DNA of 64,000 bases from Beta vulgaris subsp. vulgaris (GCF_026745355.1 NC_079207.1:9279238-9343237), one strand, 5' to 3'. Counted from the stretch's first letter, positions 1-12,409 are shown. Numbers and translations are program-made. The notes: generated by a model from the letters alone, not told the origin.

Positions 1-134
1 TTATTGTTTAACGCCATTCCAATGAATATTTATCACTTTTTAAATTTATTTTAAAAGGAAAAAGAAAATACTTACTTTTATTGATTTTTGTTTTTGGAGA
101 ATCGTATGACTCGCTCCATTCTCCTTAATTCCCG

Positions 135-512
135 TTAGAGGTGTTCAACGGGCTGGGGACCATTTCTAGCCTTGATACGGCCTGTCTGTAGGAGAGCTTT
201 GGAGGGCCGAGCTAAAAATGGGTTGTGTGGGAAGTAAGGTGGGGCAGATGAAAATGGGCTTAAAGAGGCTCTATACTCTCCTCTGATTTGTAAACACTGA
301 AATCGTCTGGGAATGGGAAACATAGGAATGTTATGATGTTAATCATTGGAATTTGGAGAAACTAGAGTTTGTGGAATTGGTAAAACTCTGTTCAATATAT
401 AGCCCCCTATTTCAATAGTACTGAGTATGACTTTTCAATGAGGGCCGGGCTTAAAAACCCTTATCTAGCCCGGATAAGCAAAGCCCGGCTCGGCTAGTTG
501 GGCAGCTCTAAC
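135..512. mobile_element. MITE-like element with imperfect terminal inverted repeats
   Basis: The left end reads TTAGAGGTGTTCAACGGGC and the reverse complement of the right end begins GTTAGAGCTGCCCAAC. The inner ends are G+C-rich GGGCTGGG/CCCGGCTC-type sequence. This layout, a short inverted end plus a simple GGGC-rich inner end, recurs at 8105-8840, 20443-21269, 35806-36451 and about 60447-60980 in this window. No convincing target-site duplication is left, so exact ends are uncertain. Non-autonomous hAT-like origin is an inference from the end style. Confidence 0.45.
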
Positions 513-654
513 TTTCCAATACAAAGGAAGGAGTAGGCACTACATTATGGAACTGAGAGAGTATTATTTACCAACTAACCTTGTTCGGTTTGTTAATCTA
601 TAAGAAATTGTTATAAATATATTTATTGTGAATGTCATTATACCCTTAAGTTGT

Positions 655-655
<1 letters not shown>

Positions 656-698
<43 letters not shown>
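656..698. repeat. TA dinucleotide microsatellite
   Basis: An almost pure run of about 20 alternating T and A dinucleotides is visible. It lies in non-coding sequence before the first recognised KH exon. Confidence 0.9.
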
Positions 699-700
<2 letters not shown>

Positions 701-2185
701 CTTTGCCTATTGAATAAGATAACAAATAGTTTTATCATATACAATATCTCTTCTCCTGTGTCCTTTTCTCTCTATAATCATATTGTCAGCAGGTCTCAGG
801 TCGAATCTTGTTTGATTCTAATGCATATTTTCATGATATCACCCTTTTATAATTTTTCGCTATGCATAATTAAAGATATTATCGATGAAAGTAACATATT
901 AAATGGCATGAAAACAAGAACGGTAAAGAGAGGAAGAAAGTATATGTTTCTCCTAAGGAGGAATTAGGCAAAGTTCCACCTCTTGCCCCACCCCTACTAT
1001 GTTTTCCACAATGTTGACTCAAGGTCACCATACTTCTTTTACTTACTAGTTACTACCTATATCAGTATATCCCACTTCATATGTTCTTTCCTACATTATT
1101 TCAGTTTAATTTTGTTGATAATTAAAAACCTCATGGGCGACTGTGGTTTTTGTGCTTGTTATTAGTTGAATTAACTTATGTACCATGAAGCTTGCCTTGT
1201 CAATTGTTGCTCAAGGAAAATGTGCAATGGAGACCTTGTCCAGTCAATTCATTATTGACCTCCTATTATAAGCAGTTAAGCACCTTTATAGTTGCTCACT
1301 TGCTCTTACTAGAGTTCAAATGTGGTTTGATCTCATATTCTTGTTACATTTGTTGAACATCACCTAGCATGGGATGATGTTCTGGCTCCTAACATAAAAG
1401 TAGGGGTTTTAGAAAGTTGTAACACGACAGATGTGTCCTACATTAGATGATAATAAGATATGCCACAAGCTTGTACTTCTAAGAGATTAACCTCTTTACC
1501 AAAATAAGCATTGCATTTTCTTTTGTGCTGTTTATCTCGTTAAGTGTTCAGTTGAGGTTTGGGCTACGTTGCATACTACTTGCAAAAGTGAGACCTGAGA
1601 GGGCTGGTGGCAAGAAAATCAATTTTCAAATGTTGAGTGGCAAGTTGATATCTTTGTAGGCTCATTTGTTGTGCTAGCATTTTGAGTTATTTTAAGATAA
1701 TGCTTGTTTCATAGGTAATATAGTGTATTTCCGGAAGGGATTTCAATTACCTTTGCTAACAGAGAGCTGTTAATGTTTTGGACGTAGCATGATGTTTTTT
1801 TGTTCTTGTTGTGTCGTTGCTGTTGGGAAAGGGGAAAAAAATTGCTAACAGGGTACAACCATTGTCTTAAAATGCCGGTTAGGGACAGAGATTGCTGGCC
1901 CAGATTGTATTTTATTGATCTTAGAGGTGGATTTTCTATTACAGTATCTAGATAACAGTTAAAAAGAAAATTTCAAATTCTCACATGGTTAATTTTCTAT
2001 ATGATTTGAATAGTATTTAAAACCTTTTGAGAAAACTATACCCATTGTTCTTGATGATCAGTATCTAGATATGTTACCTGTGGCAAAATCATTGCTATAT
2101 GAGAGGACTCGTGTTTTTTACTTTGAAGAATTTGGTCATTAATTCTCCTTTTAGCTGATTATGCACATGTACTTTCCCATTACAG

Positions 2186-5100
2186 ATCACAGGCGATTCT
2201 CTGTCAGTGAGGAAGGCACTGCTTGCTGTCACATATTGTCTTCAAGGGAACATTTCAAGATCTATAATTGAATCTTTAAGTTCAGTTTCTTATGGGGCAG
2301 CACATGTTTTGCATGAACAGAAACATGAAAGCCTTGATAAAGATGGAGGAGAAAGAGGCCAAAGTCATATGGTTGTAGGGAACAAAGAAGTGGTTTTCAG
2401 GTTGCTTTGCCCCCCTCATGCAGTTGGTGGTTTGATTGGCTGGGGAGGGAGCATAACAAAGGCTCTAGAGAAGGAAACAGGAGCTCGAATAGAAGTGTCA
2501 GATCCAGTGGTGGGGTGTACTGACCAAGTCATCACAGTTTCTGCTATGGAGGTTTGTCAAATTCTTTTGAAATCTATTTTCTGGTTTTACTTTATTCCTT
2601 TTATGTATGTTGTCTATTGTATAACTTCAATACTTGGACGTTATTATCATTTCAGTTTCTTGTCATTTTGAGAGGCTGAGTTAACAAATCATACATTTCT
2701 TCTTAAACAAAAAAAAGAAGAAATTTAGTTGTATTTGCGCTACTCTGCTTGTGTCTAATTGGATCAAGATCCTACTTGCATTACGAATTGTGTTATTATT
2801 ACTGTCTGTTAGTTTTTGTTGCTTTCCCTCAGATCTGATAGAAGTTTAAAGATCAGGTGTGAAAATAGCATATTTCTATATTGAGGATATTCATCTGTAA
2901 CATAGATTACCAGCAATTCTTTGTTTCTTCTTCTTTTGTATGTCCACTTCCGTTCTCCTTGTATTACTATCTTTTTTTTTAATCTACACAATTTGATTTT
3001 CATGTTTGTCGATGTAGAACTTTGATCATTAATATCTTTAATAAGTAAAATCATAAAAAGTTGAGAGATGATCAAGGTGGAGTATGTGAATAGTGCAAGA
3101 TTACCAAGTGCGTAGATCAAAAGAAGAGTATCTTTCATATTCACCCTCGTGTTTGTTGGTTAAGAATCTTGTGTAAGTTGATCAGTGATAGTTTTCTCAT
3201 CTTGAAAAAGTACTAAATACGGAACAAAAACACAAGTAGGTTCCTCCTTTGACCTTTAATAATAATATGCTTGCTGGCTCATCATATGTAGAATAAGGAA
3301 TGGCAGAATTCTCCGGCACAAGATGCCATTCTTCGCATTTTTGGAAGTTTAATGGAAGCTGCCTCGGAATTGGGACACGCATCAGGTTCAAGTGTAGGGG
3401 AGTCTGTGACTGCAAGACTTCTGATTCCATTTCATCATGCAAGCATATTAAATATCAAAGATATAGCTGGTGCTGAAGTGCAGATATTAGAGAGTCATCG
3501 TACAGATTCTTCTGTTGGTAAGAAAATTATACAGGTATGATTATCTGCTTGTGAAGGATGATGCTGATGTTGTGCTACTTTTTATCTTCTCATTCTACTT
3601 AAGTGACCAAATATATCTGTTTCGCATATTCTTGATCTCTCATTTGCCATGGCATACATATCTTTGAAAGGAATGCTGATGAAAATTTTGCTTTATTATC
3701 AATGATGTAGCTGTGTATATGATTCATGGATCATGTTATGATCATCCTTCCCTGGTTCCGCCCCCCTTCCTCCCTCAACACAAAAGCAGAAAGAACGAAA
3801 AAAGGGTGACTCGTCATGCAGCAAGGCAGAATATGTTCTTATTATGATTGAGCCCTTTCCTTTCCACGTGTTAACTCCCCTCTTCCCCCCCCCCCCCCCC
3901 CCCCTCCAACCACACAAGCAAAGAAAGAAGAAAAAAAGTGAGACTCTTTGTGAAACAAGGCAGAATATGTACACTATTTCTCCTTATTTTCTAAATTCGT
4001 TGTTTATAATTATAATCATGGCCTTCTCTTTTCACATCTTAGCTATCCAGAAAGGTAAGTTTCCCAGCATCTTTTTGTGTGTGTGTGTGTGAGAGATTGA
4101 TAAATAGACACCAATTTTATGCTTTCCCAGCATTCACTGACTATGATGTGAGTTGCTTGTCTCTTTTTCTTTGACATACTGCGTTCCTTCTAAACAATTG
4201 GTCATGTTACGTCATTGTAGATAGTTGGTGAGTATTCTGACGTGCATATTTGTCTGCTTCAAGTCACATGGACACTAAGGGAAATCATTTTTACCAGCAA
4301 AATGAATATGGCACCTCTTCTTCCACACGAACTATATGGTCGGACTCCTGGTGTCCATGCACCAACTACAATGGCAAATGAAATGGAAATTCCTAGAATT
4401 TCTCGTAATACAAACAATCCTTTGTCTCCCACGGTTCTGTCATCACAGGTAAAATTTTATTAGCGTCTTATATTTATCATTCAGGCAATAGGCTAAAACT
4501 TGACTTAAGTATGGTTAGTTGCTGCCAATCTGATTGCAGTCTACGTCTGGACGTACTCTGACTACATTTACAAATAATCAAGGCGATTTGATGGCATCTA
4601 GCAGTAGTTCAGAACTCGGCAGGTCGGTTCTATAAAGTATCATCATTTTGTTCTCCTATGTTTCATTATCAGTATTGTTCCTGACAAGTTTTTGGAATGG
4701 TGAAGGCAATTGGTATCTGCTTTTCCTTTTGTTAGTGTTCAGCTTAGTTTTTGTGTTCCCATTGCTGCTGCTTTTTTAGCAACACTTACCCCCCTCAACT
4801 AAGGCTTGCAGATTTCACCATTGCATCAGCACTTGTTAGTTGTTACTATATTGCAACCATTTGTAAGCAGTCCCACCATCATTGCAAGTTTGCAACAGTA
4901 CAGTCACTGCAGCCAACACCATCACTACACCACTTCTTCCGCTTATATTGTCATCCATTCCCTCTCCACTTTATACCAGCTTCATCATTCATCACCATCC
5001 CCTTCCTTACCTTCATGACAACCTCCACTGTCTTGACCCTCTATCAATTCCCCTATGCATCGTTAAAACCAATCATTCCAGCCTAGCTTTGCCTCTCTCC

Positions 5101-7372
5101 ACTCCCCTTACCTACATCCGATGTAACCTTCCCTTGCTCAGAACCATGATGACCACCGTCCCTCACCCACTCCAGATGGTATTTAAAACCACAACTGAAG
5201 ATTTTGAGCAGATTTGCATGAAAAGAGAACAAGAAGTCACCAGTTAATCTCTCCTCAACACCTGTTTCATGAGATTTTCAGAGGAATTATGCAAGTTTTG
5301 GTGATTTAAAAAGTGTAAATTTTGGCCGTTGTTGGCACATGTGGAGGCACAGGTGCTCAGTGGACGAATAAGGTGGTGGAAACACAGGTGGTGACTGATG
5401 AGAGTCTCTGAGTCGGTGGCATAGTTGAAAAAGAGGCAGTGGCAGATGAAGGGATGCTAGTGGAGGAGGTAGTGAGATGCCAAGGGAAGAGAAGAGAGAG
5501 TAGCTAGTGTGAATAGTGGGTGGGTCAATGGAATTAAAGCTCAAAGCTCAGTCGTTCTGTCATGTAACAACCATTATCTGATTTTGAACTTGCCATTCCT
5601 CGAAATGCAGTTACATAAAAATTGGCATTCCTTGCAACAATGATTTTCTTTTTCCTTCCTTTCCAATCCTTGAAAGATGTGGTCTGTCATCTCATTGTCA
5701 CTATTATTTTTCATTATTCTAATTGACTCTCTTTCTCTTGGTGCAAGCTTAAGCAGTAGGCGTAACTGTGCAGGCAGAATAACTGTTTTATATGGTCATG
5801 TGATTAGCTAGTGTCCCTGATCTTAACTCCTCATTTTGCTCTAGTTTAGTGATTGTGTAAATCTGTACCAATTGGTGATATTAACAACAATGAAAATATG
5901 CGTGTAATGTAATATGATATTGGTCTAAGCCTTCATATCTAATGTTGATTGAAGATAGCAATTAGCAAGACTAGCAACTGTTGAAGTGGGCTTTGCGTGA
6001 TGTGAAAGGTAGAAGTACTTGTATCTTTGGGAAGGAAGGGGATGGGATTATGGCTAGATGTTTCTTATCTGTGTGGATAATGTTTTCAGCACTTACAATT
6101 TCTGTCTGGATTTGATGTAATGTGGACAACCTTATCAAACATTTTTTTCCCTTAATATGAACTCCTTTAATATTTGCCATGTAGTCATAATTAGTGAAAT
6201 GAGTGGAAAATCCTTCACAAGTATTCTTAGCGTCAATAATTCTTTTAATGCTTTAGAGTTACTTGCTTGTACAGTGGGGGCGAGTGTGCTGTCGTCAGAA
6301 ATGAAGAAGTGGAAGTTGTAGTTCCTGCACATCTATTCAGTCATGTGTATGGTAAAGATGGTGATAATCTTGCTCTTCTGAAACAGGTAAGCCTTTCCAT
6401 AATTGTACTCCACAGGGGAGAAAGGAAGAGAAATAGGGGTGGAGTTTGGGAAGATAAAAATAAGAGAGTTTTGGTAATATTGAAAGATGCTGTATGACTG
6501 AATTTACCCCCAAATACCCAATCTTCAAATGTGGCAAGGACAGTCGATAATGGCTGTGGCAAGACTACCTTCTGTTCAGTAGCTTTTTGCATATATACCT
6601 TCTGCTCACGATCTTTTCACTTGTGTCCTCAGAATTCTTGTTGTCAAATCCTTCCAAACACCCTAAACTGATGATCACTTCAGGTCTGGGATCTAGTTTT
6701 CCAGATGAATGTAGCTAAACCCATCTGCTACATCTCCTTCCTGGAGCATTTGATGGCTTTAGCTGCAAATATGCACTATCCTAGGGACCTTCATTAACTT
6801 TGATATATTAGATCTCGACTCCATTACAGTTGGCTTTTTCATTTTGCTATTCTGTGAAGAAGTCCACAATTACTTTTACGGCCTGATTGGTAGCTGGCGA
6901 TATATCATATCTGGTAGTAATAGCAATGAATGTAATAGTAATTTTGTTAAAAAAAGTGTCTAATACTCGTAGAAACTCCTTTTTGAAAACTCAATCCCAC
7001 ATTCCCACCTCTAAAAGAGTAAAAGTGCTAATGTAATGGAAGATTATGAAGAAACAGATACATCCGGGAATGGAGGAACATTACCGATATTATCAATTAC
7101 AACGCAGCAAATAGGCTGTTAGTAGTATCTTTGCTTTAATCTCATCGGTGCAGTAATGTTGTTCAGTGTTAATGCTCAGTTGATGCGTATTGGTATAGAT
7201 ATGATGTCACTGACAAAATGGTATCGTGGATCAGATTTCAGGTGCGACTATCATTATTCATGTCCCTTTTCCTGGAACCGATGGTAAGGTCATCATACGT
7301 GGAACACCTAATCAAACCTTGGCAGCAAAGAGCATACTTTGTGCCTTTACAATGAGCAAACATGATTCCTGA
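2186..7372 (+). CDS. HEN4-like KH-domain RNA-binding protein, 3' part of gene (partial)
   Basis: This is a multi-KH RNA-binding protein of the plant HEN4/PCBP-like type, whose known members act in the nucleus on pre-mRNA processing. Exons with GT-AG borders and a continuous frame are 2186-2551, 3292-3534, 4221-4448, 4540-4622, 6275-6386 and 7235-7372 (stop TGA), giving 389 codons in the window. The first exon carries the tail of one KH domain (ITGDSLSVRKALLAV) and then a complete KH domain with the loop GWGG after VGGLI. The second and third exons encode another KH domain in which the GxxG loop appears to be missing (IPFHHA runs straight into SILNIKDIAGAEVQI). The last two exons hold a C-terminal KH domain with loop GKDG (VYGKDGDNLALLKQISGA). 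The N-terminal exons are not in the window, so start, full length and total KH number are unknown. The family call is firm; the exact orthologue is not established. Confidence 0.88.
3760..3972. repeat. Degenerate tandem duplication with poly-C tract inside KH intron
   Basis: Two copies of a roughly 75-bp segment, about 3760-3836 and 3895-3972, share a C-rich start, an AAAGAAAGAA-like middle and the end AAGGCAGAATATGT. A run of about 20 C lies at 3885-3904 at the start of the second copy. The whole lies in the intron 3535-4220. It looks like slippage or a local duplication and not a gene. Confidence 0.6.
4623..6274 (+). other. Long KH-gene intron with CACC-rich and reverse GGTGG-rich segments
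   Basis: This intron splits the codon between AG at 4622 and T at 6275. Its middle has a CACC/CATCA-rich stretch (about 4860-5180), followed at 5300-5530 by a stretch rich in GGTGG/GTGGAGG on the same strand. The two are of complementary composition, which suggests a decayed inverted or inserted repeat. Open frames across it are low-complexity and carry no recognisable domain, so I do not call them genes. Confidence 0.5.
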
Positions 7373-7724
7373 TCATGACCTGAAGAAGAGGCCTCTTCAA
7401 GCTTGCAACAACAAGTTTACTAACTTTTGGTGTAATATAGACGTGTCTCTGCAAATGTAAGTTGCAAACTGATATGAAGTCGTCGTGTGAACATACCTCA
7501 AACTGGAGTTACAGGCATCGTTTTTTATTAGAAGGGAAAGTCTACAGAAGACAGATTAGTAGTGACTCCACTTTTGCTTGAGGTTAAGTTTTAGGATGCT
7601 TGTCAAGGAGACGTTCGGAAGAAACTAAGCAGGGCTTCCAGTTGTACAGGTGGGTCCCTAGAATGAAGTATCGATTACAAAGATTATAGTTTGAAATTTT
7701 GAATATTGGAATGAACTTTCGTAA

Positions 7725-9105
7725 TCCTTTCCTTCATTTTCGTCACATCCTATATTGTGATTATACCAAAAATATTACTCCCTTATCCTATTGGAATTTT
7801 GTTCCTTAAGAGTGCTTGGATAGGAAAATTTAGAGGGAAAGGAAGAGAGAAAAAGGTAGGAATCTATATTACTCTTGTTTTTGTATAACACAAGAGAAGA
7901 GAATGGAAGAAGGATTCATTTTTCTTATCTTTTACTTCTTTTTATTTAGAGGGAAAGGAAGAGAGAAAAAGGTAGGAATCCTTTCCTTAAGAGTGTTTTT
8001 GTATATCATAGTGCATTAGTGCGTCTTCTTTTTATTTTGTTATCTAGTACTTTTCGTTTTTTAGCTAATTTGATGAACTTATACATTTATATGATACATA
8101 TAACTAGGGATGGGCAATGGTAGGGTTTGGGTAGAGTCTAGCTGGACCCTAGACTCGGACCCTAAATTTTTTTTGCAGACCCAAAACCCGGACCCTAAGG
8201 GTCTGAAAAAATTGGACCCTGGCCCAGACCCTTAGGGTCTGGAGGGTCTAGAAGGTCTGGAGGGTCCAGTCCTAAATTCTTTATTTTGCCAAATTTTCAG
8301 CATTATTAATATCAATAATCATCTGAAATTCGCATGAAACAAACACAAAAAATCGCATGAAACAAACATAAGAATTCACATGAAATGAACACAAACATAT
8401 AAATTCATAAAAAAACGAAACAAACACAAACACAAACTTATAAACTGAAAAAAAACGAAACAAACATAATTCACAAACATATAAATTGAAAAAAAATCGA
8501 AACAAAAACACAAACATACAAATTTAAAAAAATGAAACAAACACAACTTACATAAGAGTTCAGAATGGATGTTTTGGTGTTATTATAGTTAGGTTTTAGT
8601 CCTTTAAAAACCAGTTTATTTTTTTTTTTTAAAAATAAGTTAAAATGTATATATTAAATAAGTTTAGGGTCTAAATGTTGTGTTTGGGTAGGGTCTGAGT
8701 CCAAAATTTTAAGACCCGGACCCTATAAAATTTACTTGGACCCGGACCCTGAGGGTCTGAAAAAAAGTTGGACCCAAACCCTTAAATTAGGGTCGGGTCC
8801 AACAGGGTCCAAGTAGGGTCCTGTACCATGCCCATCCCTACGTATACTCATTACAATTTGCAATTCCTGATACATGCTATTATATTTTATTAGGTTCATA
8901 ATCCATTCCTTCATTTTTGTTACATCTTATATTGTGATTATACCAAAAAAATTACTTGCTTTGTCCGATTGTAATTTTGTTCCTTAAGAGTGTTTGGATA
9001 GGAAAAATTAGAGGGAATGGAAGAGAAGAAAAAGGTAGGGATCTATTTTCTCTTGTTTTTATATAACACAAGAGAAGAGAATGGAAGAATAATTCATTTT
9101 CCTTT
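7725..9105. repeat. Pair of about 200-bp direct repeats flanking a MITE
   Basis: Segments about 7725-7925 and 8900-9105 are clearly related over about 200 bp. Shared landmarks include TATTGTGATTATACCAAAAA, TTTTGTTCCTTAAGAGTG, TTGGATAGGAAAA and AACACAAGAGAAGAGAATGG. A third short piece of the same unit occurs near 7947-7985. The 8105-8840 MITE lies between the copies. The arrangement looks like a local tandem duplication or a decayed larger element. Confidence 0.7.
8105..8840. mobile_element. 736-bp MITE with GGGATGGGCA termini
   Basis: The left end TAGGGATGGGCA and right end TGCCCATCCCTA are perfect 12-bp inverted repeats. The inner ends are built from repeated GGGTC/GACCC words (for example GGACCCTAAGGGTCTG). 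The centre holds several diverged copies of a 28-35 bp AAACGAAACAAACACAAAC-type unit (about 8330-8560). The 8-bp flanks CATATAAC and CGTATACT agree at 5 of 8 positions, compatible with an old 8-bp hAT duplication. No transposase is present, so it is non-autonomous. Confidence 0.7.
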
Positions 9106-9767
9106 CCAATCTTTCCATAGTTACTATCCAGACAAATAATAAATATAACATTAATCCTTTTTTCTTATCTATCATATCATGATGCCTCTTCTTTCTTTTT
9201 TATCTCATTATCAACTAATTTGCTTACTTTTAATGACACCTTTCGTTGTTCTTTTCGCTATATTGACTTTTGATATTATTTATCACATACTTCAACCAAT
9301 CTTGCACATAAGGAAAAAACAATGTCAAATGAAATAATTTTTAATTTATCTTAGTATGTATTTTCAAAATATTATATTTATTCATACATTTATTAATGTA
9401 TAATTAAAATTATTTATTCTCAAAATTGTGTGTCGCCAAATTTGTCAAGTCCTTTTGATACAACTAGAAAGTCGGAGAAGGTATCATTAATATAAGTTAT
9501 TTACAGGTATATTCCCTCGTGTTTTCCAAAAAATCTTTTCAAGATTGTCATGTATATTTTGTACCGATCATGTTACCATTAACCACTTTAATTCTTATTT
9601 GTGGATATAATTATCTACCAAGCCAGCAAGCCTACACCCAAAAAGTTTCACACATTATCAATATACTCGTATGATTTATGAACATACCGTAAAAAAATGC
9701 AATTTATGAACATTTGCACTTGCACCTTAGTTTAGAAAAAAGAACCATGTTTGTTGCATAGTAGCAA

Positions 9768-11933
9768 ATGATTAGTCTGAGATGGCGGGTAAAAGTATGG
9801 AGATCTGCAAAATTTGTGCAGGCCTTACATATCAGAGGTTTCACTCAAGCAAACAGAAATTCAACTATATCTACTACATTGAATTTACATGGCACAAATC
9901 TTAAAGAAACTTCAAACATATACATCTCTCTCATCCAACAATCTAAATCTATGGAAGAAATCAGGAACATTCAAACCCACATGATAAATAACGGTTTTCC
10001 TCACCTAAGGTTAGGCAACAAGCTGTTGAATGCATACCTGAAAGTTGGCTGTCTTGGTTATGCACACCAACTGTTCGACGAATTGCCTCAAAGACATGTT
10101 GTTGCTTGGAATGCCATGATTTCGTGCTACATTAGACAAAAGAGGAGTGCTGAAGCTGTGGAGTTATATAGAAAGATGGAATTGGAGGGAGTTTGTCCTG
10201 ATGATTTTACACTCTCCTGTGTTCTCAAAGCGTTTTCTGATGTGGGACTTGTCTTTGATGGCCGAAAAGCTCATGGGAAGGCGGTTGTTTTGGGGTTGGA
10301 GGTGTCGAATGTGTTTGTTGGAAGTGCCCTTGTTGATATGTATGCCAAGTTTGGTCAGATGAGGAATGCCCACGTTGTGGCAGACCGAGTTGTGGCGAAA
10401 GATGTGGTCTTGTTTACTGCTTTGATTGTTGGCTATGTTCAAAATGGGCAAGATTATGAAGCAATGCAGGCTTTGAGTCAAATGAGTAAGAAAGGAGTTA
10501 AGGCAAATGAGTACACTTTTACTAGCATATTGGTGAGTTGTGGAAACTTGAAGGAATTATGCCTTGGCAAGTTAATACATGGCCTTATAATCGGAGGTGG
10601 TCATGAATCTGGCGTTTCTCCACGGACTTCACTCCTGACTATGTACTCTAAATGTGGCATGGTTGAGGATTCCCTTAAGGTTTTCGAGCATCTTGTTAAC
10701 CCAAGCTTGGTGACTTGGACATCTCTTATAGTTGGTCTTGCACAGAATGGTAAAGAAGAAATCGCCCTCTCTAAATTTAGTGAAATGATGCGTAGCTCAG
10801 TAATTCCAAACTGTTTCACCTTGTCTGGTGCTCTTGTTGCATGCTCCAGCCTTGCAGTGCTTGACCAAGGGCAACAAATCCACACCATTATACTAAAATT
10901 AGGCTTACACTTGGATAAGTTTATTGGAGCTGCTCTCATTGATTTGTATGGGAGGTGTGGTTGTGTTAAACTTGCAAGGCTGGTTTTTGATGGCTTGTTG
11001 GACTGTGATTTGGTGCTTGTAAACACAATGATGTATGCTTATGCTCAGAATGGTTTTGAACATGAAGCACTGGAGCTATTTCAACGAATGAAAGACATGG
11101 GGCTTGATCCCAACGACGTGACCCTGGTTAGTGTTTTGTTAGCATGTGACAATGCAGGGCTGGTTGATGAAGGTCGTCGCATCTTTGACACATTTATTGG
11201 GTCTTCTAACATTCGGATAACTAAGGAACACTATGCTTGCATGGTAAATATATATGGACGTGCCGGAAGGCTTCAGGAGGCAGAATCACTTATAAGTCAA
11301 GTTCATAATCCAGATATTGTTCTATGGAGGACTCTGCTGAGTGCATGTAGGATTCATGGCGACATGACTATGGCAGGGAGGATCCTGAATAAAGTAATTG
11401 AGCTATCACCTAAAGATGAGGGGAGTTTAGTTCTGTCCTCCAATCTTTATGCATCAAAAGGTAGCTGGAGCCAGGTTATTGGAGTGAAGTCTTGGATGAG
11501 GGAGAACAGATTGAAAAAGAGTCCTGCTATGAGCTGGGTCATCATAGGTGGAGAGGTACACACTTTTAGGGCTGGAGATTGCTCCCACCCAAAATTTAAA
11601 GAAATAAATTACATCATAATGGAACTGATGAAGAAAGTCAAGGACTTGGGGTATGTCCCAGCTACTAAGTTTGTGTTACAGGACTTGGATGAGAAGGAGA
11701 AGGAGACGTCTTTGTACTACCACAGTGAGAAGCTAGCAATAGCTTTTTCTCTGTGGAAGACCTCTGGGAAGACCAGCTGCATAAGAATTTACAAAAATCT
11801 TAAGGTTTGTGGGGATTGCCATGCTTGGATAAAGTTTGTTACAACAGTTGTTGGAATAGAGATAGTTGCCAGAGATATGAAGCGATTTCACCATTTTAAG
11901 GACGGGGTTTGCTCTTGCAAAGATTATTGGTGA
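9768..11933 (+). CDS. DYW-type pentatricopeptide repeat protein (At5g65570-like)
   Basis: A single uninterrupted 721-residue frame encodes a PLS-class PPR protein. From about residue 70 the sequence is a chain of P, L and S repeats (for example VVAWNAMISCYIRQ, NVFVGSALVDMYAK, LVTWTSLIVGLAQNG). E-type motifs follow from about residue 545 (IVLWRTLLSACRIHGD). The C-terminal DYW deaminase-like domain has HSEKLA at 652-657, CGDCH at 681-685 and the terminal triplet DYW at 719-721. The HxE and CxxC zinc-site residues are all present. Such proteins bind organelle transcripts and carry out C-to-U editing. The basic, S/T-rich N-terminus suits an organelle transit peptide, but the organelle cannot be decided. 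The start is the first ATG of the frame. Absence of introns is usual in this family. A broken fragment of a second copy lies at 13815-13967. Confidence 0.95.
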   Translation: MISLRWRVKVWRSAKFVQALHIRGFTQANRNSTISTTLNLHGTNLKETSNIYISLIQQSKSMEEIRNIQTHMINNGFPHLRLGNKLLNAYLKVGCLGYAHQLFDELPQRHVVAWNAMISCYIRQKRSAEAVELYRKMELEGVCPDDFTLSCVLKAFSDVGLVFDGRKAHGKAVVLGLEVSNVFVGSALVDMYAKFGQMRNAHVVADRVVAKDVVLFTALIVGYVQNGQDYEAMQALSQMSKKGVKANEYTFTSILVSCGNLKELCLGKLIHGLIIGGGHESGVSPRTSLLTMYSKCGMVEDSLKVFEHLVNPSLVTWTSLIVGLAQNGKEEIALSKFSEMMRSSVIPNCFTLSGALVACSSLAVLDQGQQIHTIILKLGLHLDKFIGAALIDLYGRCGCVKLARLVFDGLLDCDLVLVNTMMYAYAQNGFEHEALELFQRMKDMGLDPNDVTLVSVLLACDNAGLVDEGRRIFDTFIGSSNIRITKEHYACMVNIYGRAGRLQEAESLISQVHNPDIVLWRTLLSACRIHGDMTMAGRILNKVIELSPKDEGSLVLSSNLYASKGSWSQVIGVKSWMRENRLKKSPAMSWVIIGGEVHTFRAGDCSHPKFKEINYIIMELMKKVKDLGYVPATKFVLQDLDEKEKETSLYYHSEKLAIAFSLWKTSGKTSCIRIYKNLKVCGDCHAWIKFVTTVVGIEIVARDMKRFHHFKDGVCSCKDYW

Positions 11934-12409
11934 ATGTAATTATGTTGATTTTGGCTTGTGGAGATGGCCAAGTATTTCACAGCCTCACAAGATGCATGGG
12001 CGCTTGATTTTATTTGCTGATTTCTCTTCTATTTGATGTATCTATTGTGTTGCTGCAGCTGTATAAAGACCATTGAAACATGATTATGCTTGGGCAAGGG
12101 CTGTAAACAAAGAGGTATGGTAAGCTACCATGGTCCCTTCATGTGGTTTATTTATCTACCATACCTTTTAGGAATTTTAGTTGGGACTAAGGCTATGTTC
12201 TCTTCACCATATTTAGAGAAATTATTACTTGTTCTTGTTAAATATAGATCACAACAGACCAGACTAGAAGTTTTCAGACCAAAACAAATCTTCTTATATA
12301 CATCTACTTGTTACCAAATATATTTGATTATGTATTGGTAATAATTATGAAAATTATATTTATAAAAAAACACTCGTTGAGACGAATATAACAAGATCCC
12401 ACATGAATA
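11934..12409. other. Spacer between PPR gene and DXS pseudogene
   Basis: This holds the PPR 3' flank and AT-rich sequence. Short open frames exist but none shows a domain or splice pattern that I recognise. Confidence 0.5.

Larger units (their letters stand above)
1..2185. other. Intron or upstream region of the KH gene, no coding sequence seen
   Basis: The first coding exon recognised downstream opens in phase 0 at a 3' splice site, in the middle of a KH domain, so at least part of this stretch should be intron. I find no open frame here that resembles a KH domain. It contains a MITE-like element near 135-512 and a TA microsatellite near 656-698; the rest is AT-rich single-copy-looking sequence. 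The missing 5' exons probably lie left of the window. Confidence 0.55.

Noticed and set aside
3883..3906. Poly-C tract as an assembly gap filler
   Set aside because: Flanking sequence is continuous and belongs to a visible tandem duplication, so it is more likely a true homopolymer of uncertain length.
4751..5247. Overlapping frames of 70-121 residues in the KH intron
   Set aside because: Low-complexity CACC-type sequence inside a well-defined intron; three frames are open at once, which is typical of biased composition.
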